A DNA stretch of 64,000 bases. It comes from Rhizophagus irregularis. Its lineage: Eukaryota; Glomeromycota; Glomeromycetes; Glomerales; Glomeraceae. A program made the translations under genes and the position numbers. The number at the start of each line of letters is the position of its first letter. Positions within the stretch are counted from its first letter, which is position 1. Positions 39,867-50,339 of the stretch are shown piece by piece. Location of the stretch: positions 2,356,001-2,420,000 of the forward strand of contig NC_089432.1 of NCBI RefSeq assembly GCF_026210795.1. Direction: 5' to 3'. The notes below the pieces were generated by a model. It saw only the letters and a program-made list of their open reading frames with translations, ran no database searches and was not told the DNA's origin.

Positions 39867-40092
39867 GCAGTATCAAGGAAAATTCTTGCGAATTTTTCTT
39901 AATACTGCTTAATTCTAATTTAACTAATTTAGTATTAAGGTTTTAATTTAAAAATTAAGCAGTATCAAGGAAAATTCTTGCGAATTTTTCTTAATACTTC
40001 TTAATTCTAATTTAACTAATTTAGTATTAAGGCTTTAATTTAAAAATTAAGCAGTATCAAGGAAAATTCTTGCGAATTTTTCTTAATACTGC
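39867..40092. repeat. palindromic satellite, block 2 (91-92-bp units)
   Basis: AGCAGTATCAAGGAAAATTC starts near 39867, 39959 and 40051. Each unit can fold as AAGCAGTAT/ATACTGCTT with the inner arms AAAATTC/GAATTTT. Confidence 0.8.
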
Positions 40093-40592
40093 TTATATCT
40101 GCCAATTCGTGAAATTAGCCAAACATAAAGATTTGCACATTTTAACAAGAATTATGTTTCACAAGCTTAAATTGTATGTGTTACATAATCAGATGATCTA
40201 AATCTATCAAAAAATAAAAAAAAATTTTTTAACGTTTATTCAAAAATAACAATGGCAACTACTTTCTTTTTCAATCACTTTTCAATCACTTTTCAATCAG
40301 ATTTTTGTTAGGTGACTTAGAAAAGTTTATAGGCATATATAGCAGGTTTTTTTTAATCAGTAAGTAAGAAAACAAATATTAATAATTTTTATTAATAAGA
40401 AAAATCTTTTTTCATTTATTTTTAACCTTATTTCCTTCTTTTTTTTAGTAAAAATATATACAAAATAAAAATGTGAGTTATGATTTAGAGTTTTTGAGAT
40501 GTTTTTTTTTGTTTTTTACTATACTAATTTTATTCTACTTGTTAATTACTTTTTAAAATTGATTTTATTAATTTATTCAATTTAAAACAGAA

Positions 40593-41077
40593 ATGGCAAA
40601 TAAAAACTTGTTAAGTAAAGTAAAAAGAGCCCAATATACCTGTAAAGATCATCTTTTGGTAAGAATTATAATTTTAAAAATTTTTGTGTCAGAGTTTTAT
40701 TCAATTAACAAAATCGTTAATATCTCGGCGTACATGTATGCTAAACACATATATTTATATTCATATGAAAGCCCAGAATCTACTCTACCTGAACGAAAAA
40801 AGATTATTCAAATCGAATTACTAGATGTGAAGATATTAACGATCAAAGTCAAAGATTAAAAATAAATATATTGAACGTAATTATTCAGCAACTTGTGATC
40901 TAATTCATGTGATATTTGGTTTATGGATAGCTCTTGATTACCTCTTTCTAATGAATATAAAATCATTCGTCTAGCATACATACACGTTAAGTTATTCAAT
41001 ATTTTATCATGACAATTATATTTAAATTTTTTAATTTTAATGATATTATTAAAAAAATCAAAAAATAATATAATCAA
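40593..41077. other. two facing short ORFs with a shared motif
   Basis: A plus-strand ORF (40593-40859, 88 aa) and a minus-strand ORF (40856-41077, 73 aa) overlap by four bases tail to tail. They share a related stretch: SAYMYAKHIYLYSYES and LTCMYARRMILYSLER. The DNA is also alike in inverted orientation (TGTATGCTA...TTTATATTCAT). This looks like an inverted duplication of a small unknown gene or a relic of one. No family is recognised. Confidence 0.35.
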
Positions 41078-41194
41078 ATCAATTTTATTTATATCAGCGG
41101 TGTGAATCTATCATTTTCATGTAAATTGTATTAGCATTTTCTTAATAAAGTTAGTTTTTTGAATATAAAAACTTAATTCCATAAATCAGCCCAT

Positions 41195-41455
41195 ATGTTA
41201 ATTCTAATTTAACTAATTTAGTAGTATTAAGACTTTAATTTAAAAATTAAGCGGTATCAAGGAAAATTCTTGCGAATTTTTCTTAATACTGCTTAATTCT
41301 AATTTAACTAATTTAATATTAAAGCTTTAATTTAAAAATTAAGCAGTATCAAAGAAAATTCTCACAAATTTTTCTTAATTCTAATTTAGCTAATTTAGTA
41401 TTAAGGCTTTAATTTAAAAATTAAGCAGTATTAAGAAAAATTTTTACAAATTTTC
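41195..41455. repeat. palindromic satellite, block 3
   Basis: There are about three units of the 91-bp palindromic family, more diverged than block 2 (TCAAGGAAAATTCTTGCG, then TCAAAGAAAATTCTCAC). Confidence 0.75.
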
Positions 41456-42064
41456 TTATTAAAAAAAAGAACTTTTAAATTACTAATTAAACTTTAAAAA
41501 CAATCTGTATGATTTAAATTTTAAAAAAAATACTTCTGCTTTTTAATTTTCGCATTTCTATATTTAACCAATTAAAATTCAGCTGATCGCCGATCACATG
41601 CATTAATAACACGTTATTGTTTATTTTTTGTTTATTTTTTCTTTTCTCTTCTTTTTTTTTAGAAAAAAAAAGACAATAAAAATGAATACCAAAATTATTT
41701 TAACATATAATAATAAAAATCAAACAAAAAACTTATTTTGATAATATATAATATATATATTTGTATCAAACTACTAATTATACAAAAAGTGATATGCATG
41801 TATATCAATTAACAATTACTTTCACTAATATCTCTCTGGAATTGTAATGGTGAATTTTAACAATATTAATTAAACAACTATATGTACACCGTTTTATGTT
41901 TTTATTTTTATATTAATATTATATGTTAACATATATTAATTATATTTTTTTTACTTTTATGTATTTTATTTAATTTTTTTAATATATTACTAACATTACT
42001 ACTATCGTTTTATTACTTTTTTATATCTAACTAATATATTAATAATATTACTAACTTTTTATTA

Positions 42065-42262
42065 TTTCTTTTTTATATTTAAAATAATGATAATATTACT
42101 AATTAAATTTCTTTTTTTTTACTAACCTTTTATTATTCCTTTTTTATATTTAAAATAATGATAATATTACTAATTAAATTTCTTTTTTTTACTACTAACC
42201 TTTTATTATTCCTTTTTTATATTTAAAATAATGATAATATTACTAATTAAATTTCTTTTTTT
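42065..42262. repeat. 66-76-bp tandem repeat, three copies
   Basis: TTTTTTATATTTAAAATAAT followed by GATAATATTACTAATTAAAT starts near 42072, 42138 and 42214, separated by CTAACCTTTTATTATTCC. Confidence 0.75.
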
Positions 42263-42832
42263 TTTGTTTATATTTTGCTAATATTATTTTTTTTACAAAT
42301 AGTATATTATTTTATACTAGTTTTTTATTTATATTATTTATAAAAAAATATTTGTATATTTAATATTATTTAATAAAAATTTTATTGATTATAAATGCAT
42401 TTTAAATTCTGTTTGCAAATATAAAATATACGATTTAATTGAATAATATATACTATTTATCAGTACAAAATATGCAGTTTAAACTGAAAAAAAGTACTGT
42501 TTATCAGTATAAAATATACGGTTTATCCTGGAAAAGTATACTGTTCGCAATATAAAATATAAAACAATATACTGTTTATTGGTATAAAACATACGGTTTT
42601 TATACTGTTTACAAGTATAAAACATACGGGTGAAACTGGAAAAATATACTGTATGCAAACCGTATATATGATACGGTGTGCAGAATACCGAATATATACA
42701 GTATGTGAAAATACTGTAATTATATGGTAATAATACTATAAATATACTGTTCGCAAAATATGAAAATACAGTATACTAACCATATATATATTTTTTATAG
42801 GGTCGTAACATTGTTATAACATTGTCATTAAA

Positions 42833-43160
42833 ATCAAATTTTGCTTTTTTTTTGTCAAATGTTCCAATTTTCTTGCAAATGGTGCATTTTTATGAAAATT
42901 CCACATTTTACCTCAAATGTAATAACATTTCATAAAATTGTTATAACATTGTCAATTAAAATCAAATTTTGCTTTTTTTTTGTCAAATGTTCCAATTTTC
43001 TTGCAAATGGTGCATTTTTATGAAAATGCCATATTTTATCTCCAATGTGATGTCATTGTAACAACATTTCATAAAATTGTTATAACATTGTCAATTAAAA
43101 TCAAATTTTGTCAAATATTCTGATTTTCTGGCAAATGGTGCATTTTTTATGAAAATTCTA
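42833..43160. repeat. about 130-bp tandem repeat, 2.5 copies
   Basis: The unit contains TCAAATTTTGCTTTTTTTTT, TCTTGCAAATGGTGCATTTT and ATAAAATTGTTATAACATTG. Starts are near 42835, 42963 and 43100. A short ORF at 42841-43023 is a by-product of the repeat. Confidence 0.8.
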
Positions 43161-44070
43161 TATTTTTTTGTCAAATGTTGCATATTTTCAGTAAATTTTA
43201 CATTTTTTTGGTCAAATATTTCATTTTCGTCAGAATGTTAAAATATTACAATTTTTTTTTTGGAAAATGCTCAATAATATAGCATTACACTGGAAAATGT
43301 AGCATTTCACCAAATTACACTAAAAAGTATCACAATTATCACATTTTTTGGAAAATTCCACATTACATTAAATTATACTGAGAAATGTGGCACTATACTA
43401 AATTATGTGGAATTGCACTAAAAAATACCACAATTACACTAGACAATGTAGCATTACACTAAAAAAGTACCACAATTATCATATTTTTTAGAAAATTTCG
43501 CGTTATACTGGAAAATGTAACATTATGCTAGAAAATGCGGAATTGCACTAAAAAATGCGGAATTGCGCTAAAAAACACAAAAAAATACTACAATTACACT
43601 GGATAATGTAGCATTACACTTAATTACATTAAAATTGTTATGATAATTTTTATTTATTTGTAAAATTACGGACATTATTACATTTATAATATTTATATTC
43701 TAACGCATTATTTAACATTAAACACATTGTTAATATTAACAATGTATCAACACGATGCATGTGTTGTGATGTTGTTTAATTTAATACTAAACCTTACTAC
43801 TGAAGACTCCCTCTTTTTGTCACTATAAACAGGCGGAGGGAGCAGCAATGGCTCTCCCCCTATAGGTACTTTATGGCCTCTACCTGTTTATAGATGAGGG
43901 GCTTTTCGTAAAGTTATTAGATAGATATATATATATGTATATATATAAGTATATATATACATCTATCATAATTAAATTAAAATTATAAAAAAAAAATAAT
44001 AATTTCGGGGGAAAAAGCCCCTATTTATATAAAATTATGTATCACGTGTATCACGTGATATTACTTAATA
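43161..44070. other. low-complexity AT-rich stretch with small inverted repeats
   Basis: 43250-43640 repeats 'tagcattacactxxaaaatg' and 'ccacaattacact' phrases in degenerate tandem. At 43823-43893 an 11-bp perfect stem (CTATAAACAGG/CCTGTTTATAG) encloses a GC-richer 49-bp loop. No gene is seen. Confidence 0.6.
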
Positions 44071-44072
44071 AT

Positions 44073-44140
44073 TACCGCAGCTTCAGCTGCGGTATAGCGA
44101 AAAAAAATTAAGCTTTTTTTAGTAAAAAGCTTAATTTTTT
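44073..44140 (+). other. two adjacent strong hairpins upstream of the intron array
   Basis: 44073-44094 has perfect 10-bp arms TACCGCAGCT/AGCTGCGGTA with a two-base loop. 44102-44140 has arms AAAAATTAAGCTTTTT/AAAAAGCTTAATTTTT with a short loop. Together they precede the pyrimidine tract and the exon-intron array. A termination, processing or promoter role cannot be decided. Confidence 0.6.
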
Positions 44141-44157
44141 CTCACGATCTTTCAATT

Positions 44158-44375
44158 TCAACTTCTTTTTCTCCCCTTTCCCATTTCGTTTCCCTCCTTT
44201 CCCTCTTTCGTTCTCCCTTTCCCATTTCGTTCTCCCCTTTCCCATTTCGTTTTCCCCTTTCCCTCTTTCGTTCTCCCCTTTCCCTTTTCTCCCCTTCCCT
44301 TTTCGTTCTCCCTCCGCACTTTTCCCTTCCCTCTTTTTCTCCCTTCCCCCTTCCCTTTCCCCTTCCTGGAATCAT
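44158..44375 (+). repeat. pyrimidine tract of CCCTTTCCCATTTCGTT repeats
   Basis: About twelve degenerate copies of a 15-17-bp pyrimidine unit lie on the plus strand. Two reading frames without stops are a by-product. A purine tract of matching composition lies at 49980-50150, at the other end of the intron array. Confidence 0.85.
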
Positions 44376-44395
44376 CTTTCAGTAAAAACGAAATG

Positions 44396-45008
44396 GTAAG
44401 TTTCGAAGCGAAATGCTTCGAAACTTTTTTAAAATTTTTTTTTGATTTTTTGTTGTAAGGAAACGTTTCTAACATTTCCTTTTTTTTTAGGACTTTTGAC
44501 CTCAGAATTTATAAACGGTTAGTTTCGAAGTTTTTCAAAACTTTTTTTTTTGTTTTTTAGGAAACTTTTCTAACGTTTCCTGTATTTTCTTTTTTTTTGT
44601 AGGTCTTTCGGCTTGTTTCGTTCAATTCGGAATATTGAAATCAGTAAGTTTCGAGGCGTTCACCTCGAAACTTTTTTAAAAAAATTTTTTCTTTTTTTAG
44701 GAAACATTACTAATGTTTCCAATAATTTCTTTTTTTATAGGTCTTTTTGGCGTACTTGACTTAGAAAAATGAAATGGTAAGTTTCGAGACGTTCACCTTG
44801 AAACTTTTTTTTCTAAAATTCTTTTTAGGAAACATACTGACGTTTCCTTTCTTTTTTTTTTGTAGAATTTCAGCGTTTTGACTTTGGAAAACGGGAAACG
44901 AAATGATGGTAAGTTTCGAAGCATTTCACTTTGAAACTTTTAAAATAAATTTTTTTTTTTGCTTGTTATAAGGAATGTTTTTAACGATCCTTTATTTTTT
45001 TTGTGTAG
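44396..45008 (+). other. micro-exon/intron array, block A (five intron-like units)
   Basis: Putative GT-AG introns: 44396-44490, 44518-44602, 44644-44740, 44777-44865 and 44909-45008 (85-100 nt). The exons between them are 27, 41, 36 and 43 nt. Each intron starts within or at a hairpin (GTAAGTTTCGAAG...CTTCGAAAC). A second hairpin follows, carrying a branch-point-like TACTAAC/TTCTAAC inside GGAAACGTT...AACGTTTCC, then a T-rich tract and TAG. Exons often begin GTCTTT. No long reading frame joins them, so a non-coding RNA is more likely than a protein. Confidence 0.65.
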
Positions 45009-45027
45009 GTCTTTCGGTATGCTTCTT

Positions 45028-48000
45028 CATCAAGAAGTTACGGGAAAAATGTTCATTACATGTATATTTTTGCAAATCATTTACATCATAATTTTCATTA
45101 TTTTAAATATACATGTAATATTAAATGTTAATGAACATCATCAATGAGATTTTTATTGTGATGTGCAGCATAAAATAATAAATATTCAATGTACATCACT
45201 TTGCTACAATAAAAATATGATTACTAAATACTAATTCATTTTCTTCTATTTAACTATTATTTTATTTTTACAAAATCTGGGACTACAAGCATACATCAGT
45301 TAGCAGAACAAATTACAAAAATAATACAAAACTAAACTATTGCAAATTCGTCCAACCTCCTAAGCACTGGAAAAGGAGTTGCCCTGGCAATTATTCACAA
45401 AGAACCCTAGGCATGACCAGGCTAACTAACACCAGAAAGAGATATAATGAAAAAAAAAAGTGAATAAAAATATCGTGAAATATTGTGGCTATAAAGGTCC
45501 GTTGTTGTTTTTTATTTGATTTGAGAGTAAGTCATGTCCCAGTATAGGCGGGAAAATGATGGTTGCTATGGATTCAGCAGCTGAAACGTAAGATGTGTTG
45601 CTAACTGTAGTGTTGGATTCGTGATCAGAAGGTGGTGTCCTCTGAAAGAATATATTAAGATCATTTATCCTTGTTTGAGATTACATATTGCATGTCAGCT
45701 TTAAGTTGTTTGGTAACAATGTAACATCTTCCACAATGAAAGTGTGTTTCGCTTTGTAATGTTGATAGAGTTTGAAAGTACAGGTATAACCATAGTTATA
45801 TTGAGGTATGAAGCTGATGTCAAAATAGCGTCTAACTTTATAGTTAAAAAGGTTGATATTGTATGTGATTTAATAATATAATCGTCAGTTACCTTTGAAA
45901 TCAGGAGGTAAAGGTGGTAAAAGTTTTGCGTTTGCAAGTTCTACGTATCCAATTTTTCATTAGTTATTTGAATTTAGCATTAGCGTCCCATAAGTATTTG
46001 TAAATTGAAACCTGGGAGCCTGATAATTAATCTTCTCAGGTAGATGTTGAATTTGTTTAAAATGATAGGATCTGGTATCCTAGCCGATGGTTGTTTAATG
46101 ATAAAAGGTTTAATAAATCGGGATTGTTGTTCTTGACTAATAATGCTTCGTGTCAAGCGATTCCATCTTTCTATTTGTTGAGGTGAACGTATAACGTCAA
46201 AACGTAATGAGGAATATTGTTTGTAGTAAGGTCTGTGTATTGTAGAATGAAGAATCTGGTTTTTCTAGAGTACGATTATATTTTTTAATCAACCCGGTAT
46301 ACCCTATCAGCTGTACCAAGACGACTTGTTTGATGTGTTTTTGTTTTCTTTGACAGCATCAATATTTAACTATTATTAACGTTCAGAGTCAAAATATTGA
46401 TCAGTATCACGTGATCAATTTGCCGATCGATCTTTTTTTTTTTTAATTCGATAAAAAAAAAAGTTTTTTTTAAGGTTCACTCCTCTTCTATAAATAAAAA
46501 AAGAGTTTTTTTTTGTTCGTTCACTGCTATGGCGCTCTCCATTATCCAGGTTGTTCCAACGAAGGGTGGGTCTGCCTGTTAGATTTTAGATCTATATACT
46601 TTATATTTAGTTTTCTATAATGTTTTCGTATTCTTTCTACTGTATCTGCCTTCTGAAGTAAAAATAAAAATAAAAAAAAAAGTTTTTTAAATTTTTCTCT
46701 TTTTGTAGATATCAGTCCTTTGGCTTTGGACTTCAGACATTAACTTCTCAGACTTTAGTTGGATTTCTCGACGTTAGGGTCTTCTTTTGTAGGTCGGCAT
46801 CTTGGGTAAGTTTTGAAAATTTAAATTTATTTTTATTTTTTTATTATTTTGTTTTTTTTTGATTTTTTTGATTTTTTTTGCAGGTATTGAACTTTCCAAA
46901 TTCTGAACGATATGATTGGTAAGTTTCGAAAGTTTAGTTTACTTTTGAAACTTTTTAATTTATTAAACTTTTTTTTTTCGGTCTTCTCCTTATTAGGTCT
47001 CTTAGGCTCCTTTCTTTACGTTTTCCTTTAGGTATGTGGGTTGGGAGTGTGAGTTTGTTTTGTGTGTGGGTAGCCTTTTTTTTGCAGGTATGGTAGATTG
47101 AGCTTCACAGACTTTATTTTTAAAAAAATTGTTTCTTTTTTCTTTCTTTACTTGATTTATCTTTTTTTTATAGGTATCGGTTGGTTTTGGCTTTGGGTCT
47201 TGGATCTGGTAAGTTTTAAGGCGAAAATTATGTATTTTTAAATATTTTTTTTTGTTTTTTTTTAAATTTTTTCTCTTTTTTTTTTGTAGGTATTAGTTAG
47301 TTCGGTTGTAAATCTTTGATCTGGTAGGTTTCGGGGGTGAAGATTTTTTGAAATTTTTTTTCTTTTTGTTTTCTTATTTTAATTTTTTACTCTTTTTTTT
47401 ACAGGTATCGGTTGATCCAGGTTGGAATTGGATGGTGAAGTTTCGAGATAACTTTATTTAATTATTTTTTTTTTAAACTTTTTATTTTTTCTAATTTCTT
47501 TTTTATTTTTTTTTTTTAGAAATCCAGCTCCTTTGGCAGTGTAATTCGGCAAGGTTCACTTCAAACCTTTGATTTTTAAATTTTTTTTGTAGAAATTAAA
47601 AATACAATCATCCTAGAAAATATTAAATCACCTCTTAATGAAAACGAAAAATTTGGAGAATTTAAATGAGGTAAATGAAGTAATTAATTTTCTTTTAAAA
47701 AAATTTTTTTTTTAATTTTATTTTTTTTGTAGAAATTTGGTTCTTTTGGCCTTAGGATTCGAGGTTGAATTTGGTAAGTTTCAAAGCAAATGCTTTGAAG
47801 CTTATATTTTTTATTTTAATATCTTTTTCTTAATTTTAATTTTCTTACTTTTTTGTAAATATCAGTGTATTAGGATCCAGAATTGAATTTAATTTTGGTA
47901 AGTTTATAGGTGTCATTTCAGGTTGTTTTCGTCATTATTTTTTTAAAAGTGAATTTTTTTGATTATTTTTTAGGTCTAGGTTTTTCAAAAATTCAGGCTG

Positions 48001-48852
48001 AACTTTCTGGAGGGTAAGTTTCGAAGTTTATTTCGAAACTTTTTTAAAGTTTTGTTTAATTTTGAAGAAACTAACCATTTCCTTTTTTTCGTTTATTTTG
48101 TAGGAATCGTCTTCAGTTTTTAGGTCAACTTTTTGGGTAAGTTTCAAAATTTTGCTTCGAAACAATTGAATTTTTTTTTAATTAATGTTTCTTGTTTCTT
48201 TTTTTTCAGCTTCAGGCATATTCTTCTCTCAGTGGCATGGTAATTCTAGTGGACTTCTAAGAAAACGAAATACAAGGACTTTCTTTTTTCAAGATTATTC
48301 AACTTTGCGTTCAGGGTTCTTTTGTATTTCGATTTGATTTGACTTGGATTTTTTTTGTAGATACTAATTTCAACTTTGATTTTGCATTTATTTGGACTTT
48401 GATTTATCTTGGTTGGAACACAATACCCTTCGATTTTGTTATTTATTTACCTTTCGTTAGATGATGATGTAATTACCCTTTGATTTTGTTGTTTTTACCT
48501 TTGGATGTAATTATCTTTTTTACCTTTACACTTTGGGCATGATTACACTTTGATTTTATTGTTATTTACCTTTATTTTTTAAATATAATGTTTTATATTA
48601 GTTTACTAAGTAACGAAAAAAAAAAATTAATCATATTGTAAGCAATAAATTAATAGATTATAATAAATTTTGCGTAAATAAATCAATTAAAAAATAATGT
48701 ACATCGTTAATGGACATTGAAATTTGTTGATGCACATCAAATGTTGTGACATCAGTAGTACATTGCAGGGTCCGATGTTCAGCATTTCTTTATGATGTAC
48801 ATCAAGTGACCGATGTACATATGATGAACATTTTTCCTGTGACTTCCTGATG
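45028..48852. mobile_element. 3.8-kb TIR element inserted into a micro-exon
   Basis: The left end CATCAAGAAGTTACGGGAAA and the right end (reverse complement) CATCAGGAAGTCACAGGAAA continue as AAATGTTCAT and differ only by transitions over about 30 bp. Subterminal GATGTACATCA motifs are frequent on both sides. It lies in the exon that should join intron 45008 to donor 48869; without it that exon would be about 35 nt, in line with its neighbours. No transposase is recognised. It carries its own intron-like array (46680-47520 and beyond). Confidence 0.6.
46680..48240 (+). other. micro-exon/intron array inside the 3.8-kb element
   Basis: Several GT-AG units of about 80 nt can be read here. Donor 46806 pairs with acceptor 46883, and further introns run 47209-47289, 47324-47404 and 47435-47519, with T-rich 3' ends (TTTTTTGTAG, TTTTTACAG). 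Exons are about 30-40 nt and often begin GTATCGG, GTATTAG or GTATTGA. Donor hairpins are present but weaker (GTAAGTTTCGAAAGT...ACTTTTGAAAC at 46919). The branch hairpin of blocks A and B is mostly missing. No protein frame is seen. Confidence 0.5.
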
Positions 48853-48868
48853 TTTGGGACTCGAAATG

Positions 48869-50235
48869 GTAAGTTTCGAAGCATATGCTTCAAAACTTTT
48901 AAACAATTTTTTTTAATATTTTAGGAAACGTTAACTAACGTTTCTTTATTTTACTTTTTGTAGGTTCCGGATGTTAGAATGGTAAAAACGACCCGGTAAG
49001 TTTTGCAATGTTGCATTGCGAAACTTATTTTTTTAATTTTTTTTTTAAAGAAATGATACTAACGTACGTTTCTTTTACTTTTTGTAGGTTAAACACTGAA
49101 GCTATGAGGGGAATTTATAAGGAATTATGTAAGAAATGTTTTACGTGTTTCTTCTGACTTATCAGGGCAAGGGAAAACTGAATGGATTAAAGAGAATAGT
49201 TTCAGTAAAGGGAAATTTATACGCAGCTTTTTAATAAGCGATGGTACCGGACGTTTGGATAATGGAAATAAAATGAACCGGTAAGTTTCGCAACATTGTG
49301 TTGCGAAACTTAATTTTTTATTTTTTTTTATTAAAAGAAACGTTAACTAACGTTTCTTTTTTACTTTTTGTAGGTTCCGGACATTAGAATAATGGAAACG
49401 AACCAGTAAGTTTTGCAATGTTACATTGCGAAACTTAATTTATTAAATTTTTTTTTTAAGAAACGTTAGCTAACGTTTCTTTTTTTTTAGGAACGCCGGA
49501 CAAAATTACGACCCAGACTTTGGGTGAAAGGTAAGTTTTTCATTTTTTTTTTGTATTTATTTATTAAATAACTTTTTTTTACGAAACGTTAATTAACGTT
49601 TCAGTTTTTTTTATAGATCACGGCTTCGCCTCCAGGACAAGATTTTGAAGGTATTACCTTCGAAATCAATTTTATTTTTTTTTTGTTTAAAGAAACGTTA
49701 GTAAACGTTTACTAGCGTTTCATTTATCTTTTTTTTTAGTTCATTTTCCGGTCACCTTCTAGAAGAATTTTGAAGGTAAATATAAAAACCTTTGAAATTC
49801 TTTCATTTTTTATTTTTTTTTATTACAATGAAACGTTTACTAACATTTCAGTTTTCACTTTTTAGGTTCCAGGGCACCATTTCAACATTTTGAAGGTATT
49901 AGAACTTCGAAATTATTGGATTTTTGTTATGTAATGAAACGTTATTTAAAGTTTCATTTATTTTTTGTTTTTTTTGTAGGTTAAAAGAATGGAAAAAATG
50001 AAAAGGAACGGGGAAAATGAAAGGGGAAAAGGAAAACGAAAGGTAAAGGTAAAGACAAAAGGGGAAAGAGAAGATGAAAGGGTTTGAAAGAGAAAATGAA
50101 AAGGGAAAGAGAAAGGGAAAAATGAAATGGAGCGGGAACAAAATGAACATTTCGAAGGTATACTTCGAAATGTTTTTTTATTTTGATTTTTTTTAATGAA
50201 ATGTTTCTAACGTTTCTTTTCTTTTTTTTTTGTAG
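48869..50235 (+). other. micro-exon/intron array, block B (nine or more units)
   Basis: Putative introns: 48869-48963, 48996-49087, 49281-49373, 49406-49490, 49531-49616, 49651-49739, 49776-49865, 49896-49979 and 50158-50235 (78-95 nt). Most exons are 30-40 nt; two begin GTTCCGGA and are both exactly 32 nt. A further small intron may lie at 49129-49165. Branch-type hairpins (GAAACGTTAACTAACGTTTC) occur in nearly every unit. From 49617 on, exons end TTTTGAAG or TTTCGAAG, so the donor-side hairpin straddles the splice site (CGAAG|GTATACTTCG at 50158). Confidence 0.65.
49980..50150 (+). repeat. purine tract in the last long exon of the array
   Basis: This holds GAAAAGG/GGGGAAAATGAAAGG repeats, about 90% purine on the plus strand. 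It is compositionally the reverse complement of the pyrimidine tract at 44158-44375, so a transcript covering both could pair end to end. Confidence 0.75.
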
Positions 50236-50339
50236 GTTTTCACTGGCTTCTATTTCGGCACTGGACATTTGATACATAAATAAATTAGAGGTGCGGATTA
50301 TCCATGGATGGAACATCAGATATCTGATGAATATAGACC

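Larger units (their letters stand above)
36751..42802. mobile_element. 6-kb TIR element without recognisable genes
   Basis: The ends are inverted copies: CCCTATAAAAAATATGTATA on the left and, as reverse complement, CCCTATAAAAAATATATATA on the right. Both continue into GGTTxxTATACTGTAT and further ATACTGT/ATACGG iterations for over 100 bp. A 3-bp TCG lies directly outside both ends. The interior holds tandem and palindromic repeats and a probable solo LTR but no transposase. This is a non-autonomous or dead element. Confidence 0.55.

Noticed and set aside
37000-43000. CRISPR-like array
   Set aside because: The repeats are long, AT-rich, variable and tandem, without unique spacers of constant length, and the context is eukaryotic.
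44142-44475. Two Glu/Lys/Arg/Gly-rich minus-strand ORFs (GKGEGRKRGKGK type)
   Set aside because: They arise from reading the pyrimidine repeat backwards; composition alone explains the open frames.
45290-46330. Possible intron-containing host gene within the 3.8-kb element
   Set aside because: Some stretches have mixed composition, but I could not join frames or find any domain on either strand.
48840-48870. CTGATG ... CGAAAT resembling a hammerhead ribozyme core
   Set aside because: The core would need CTGATGA, a real stem II and GAAA; here the A is T and the bases between do not pair.
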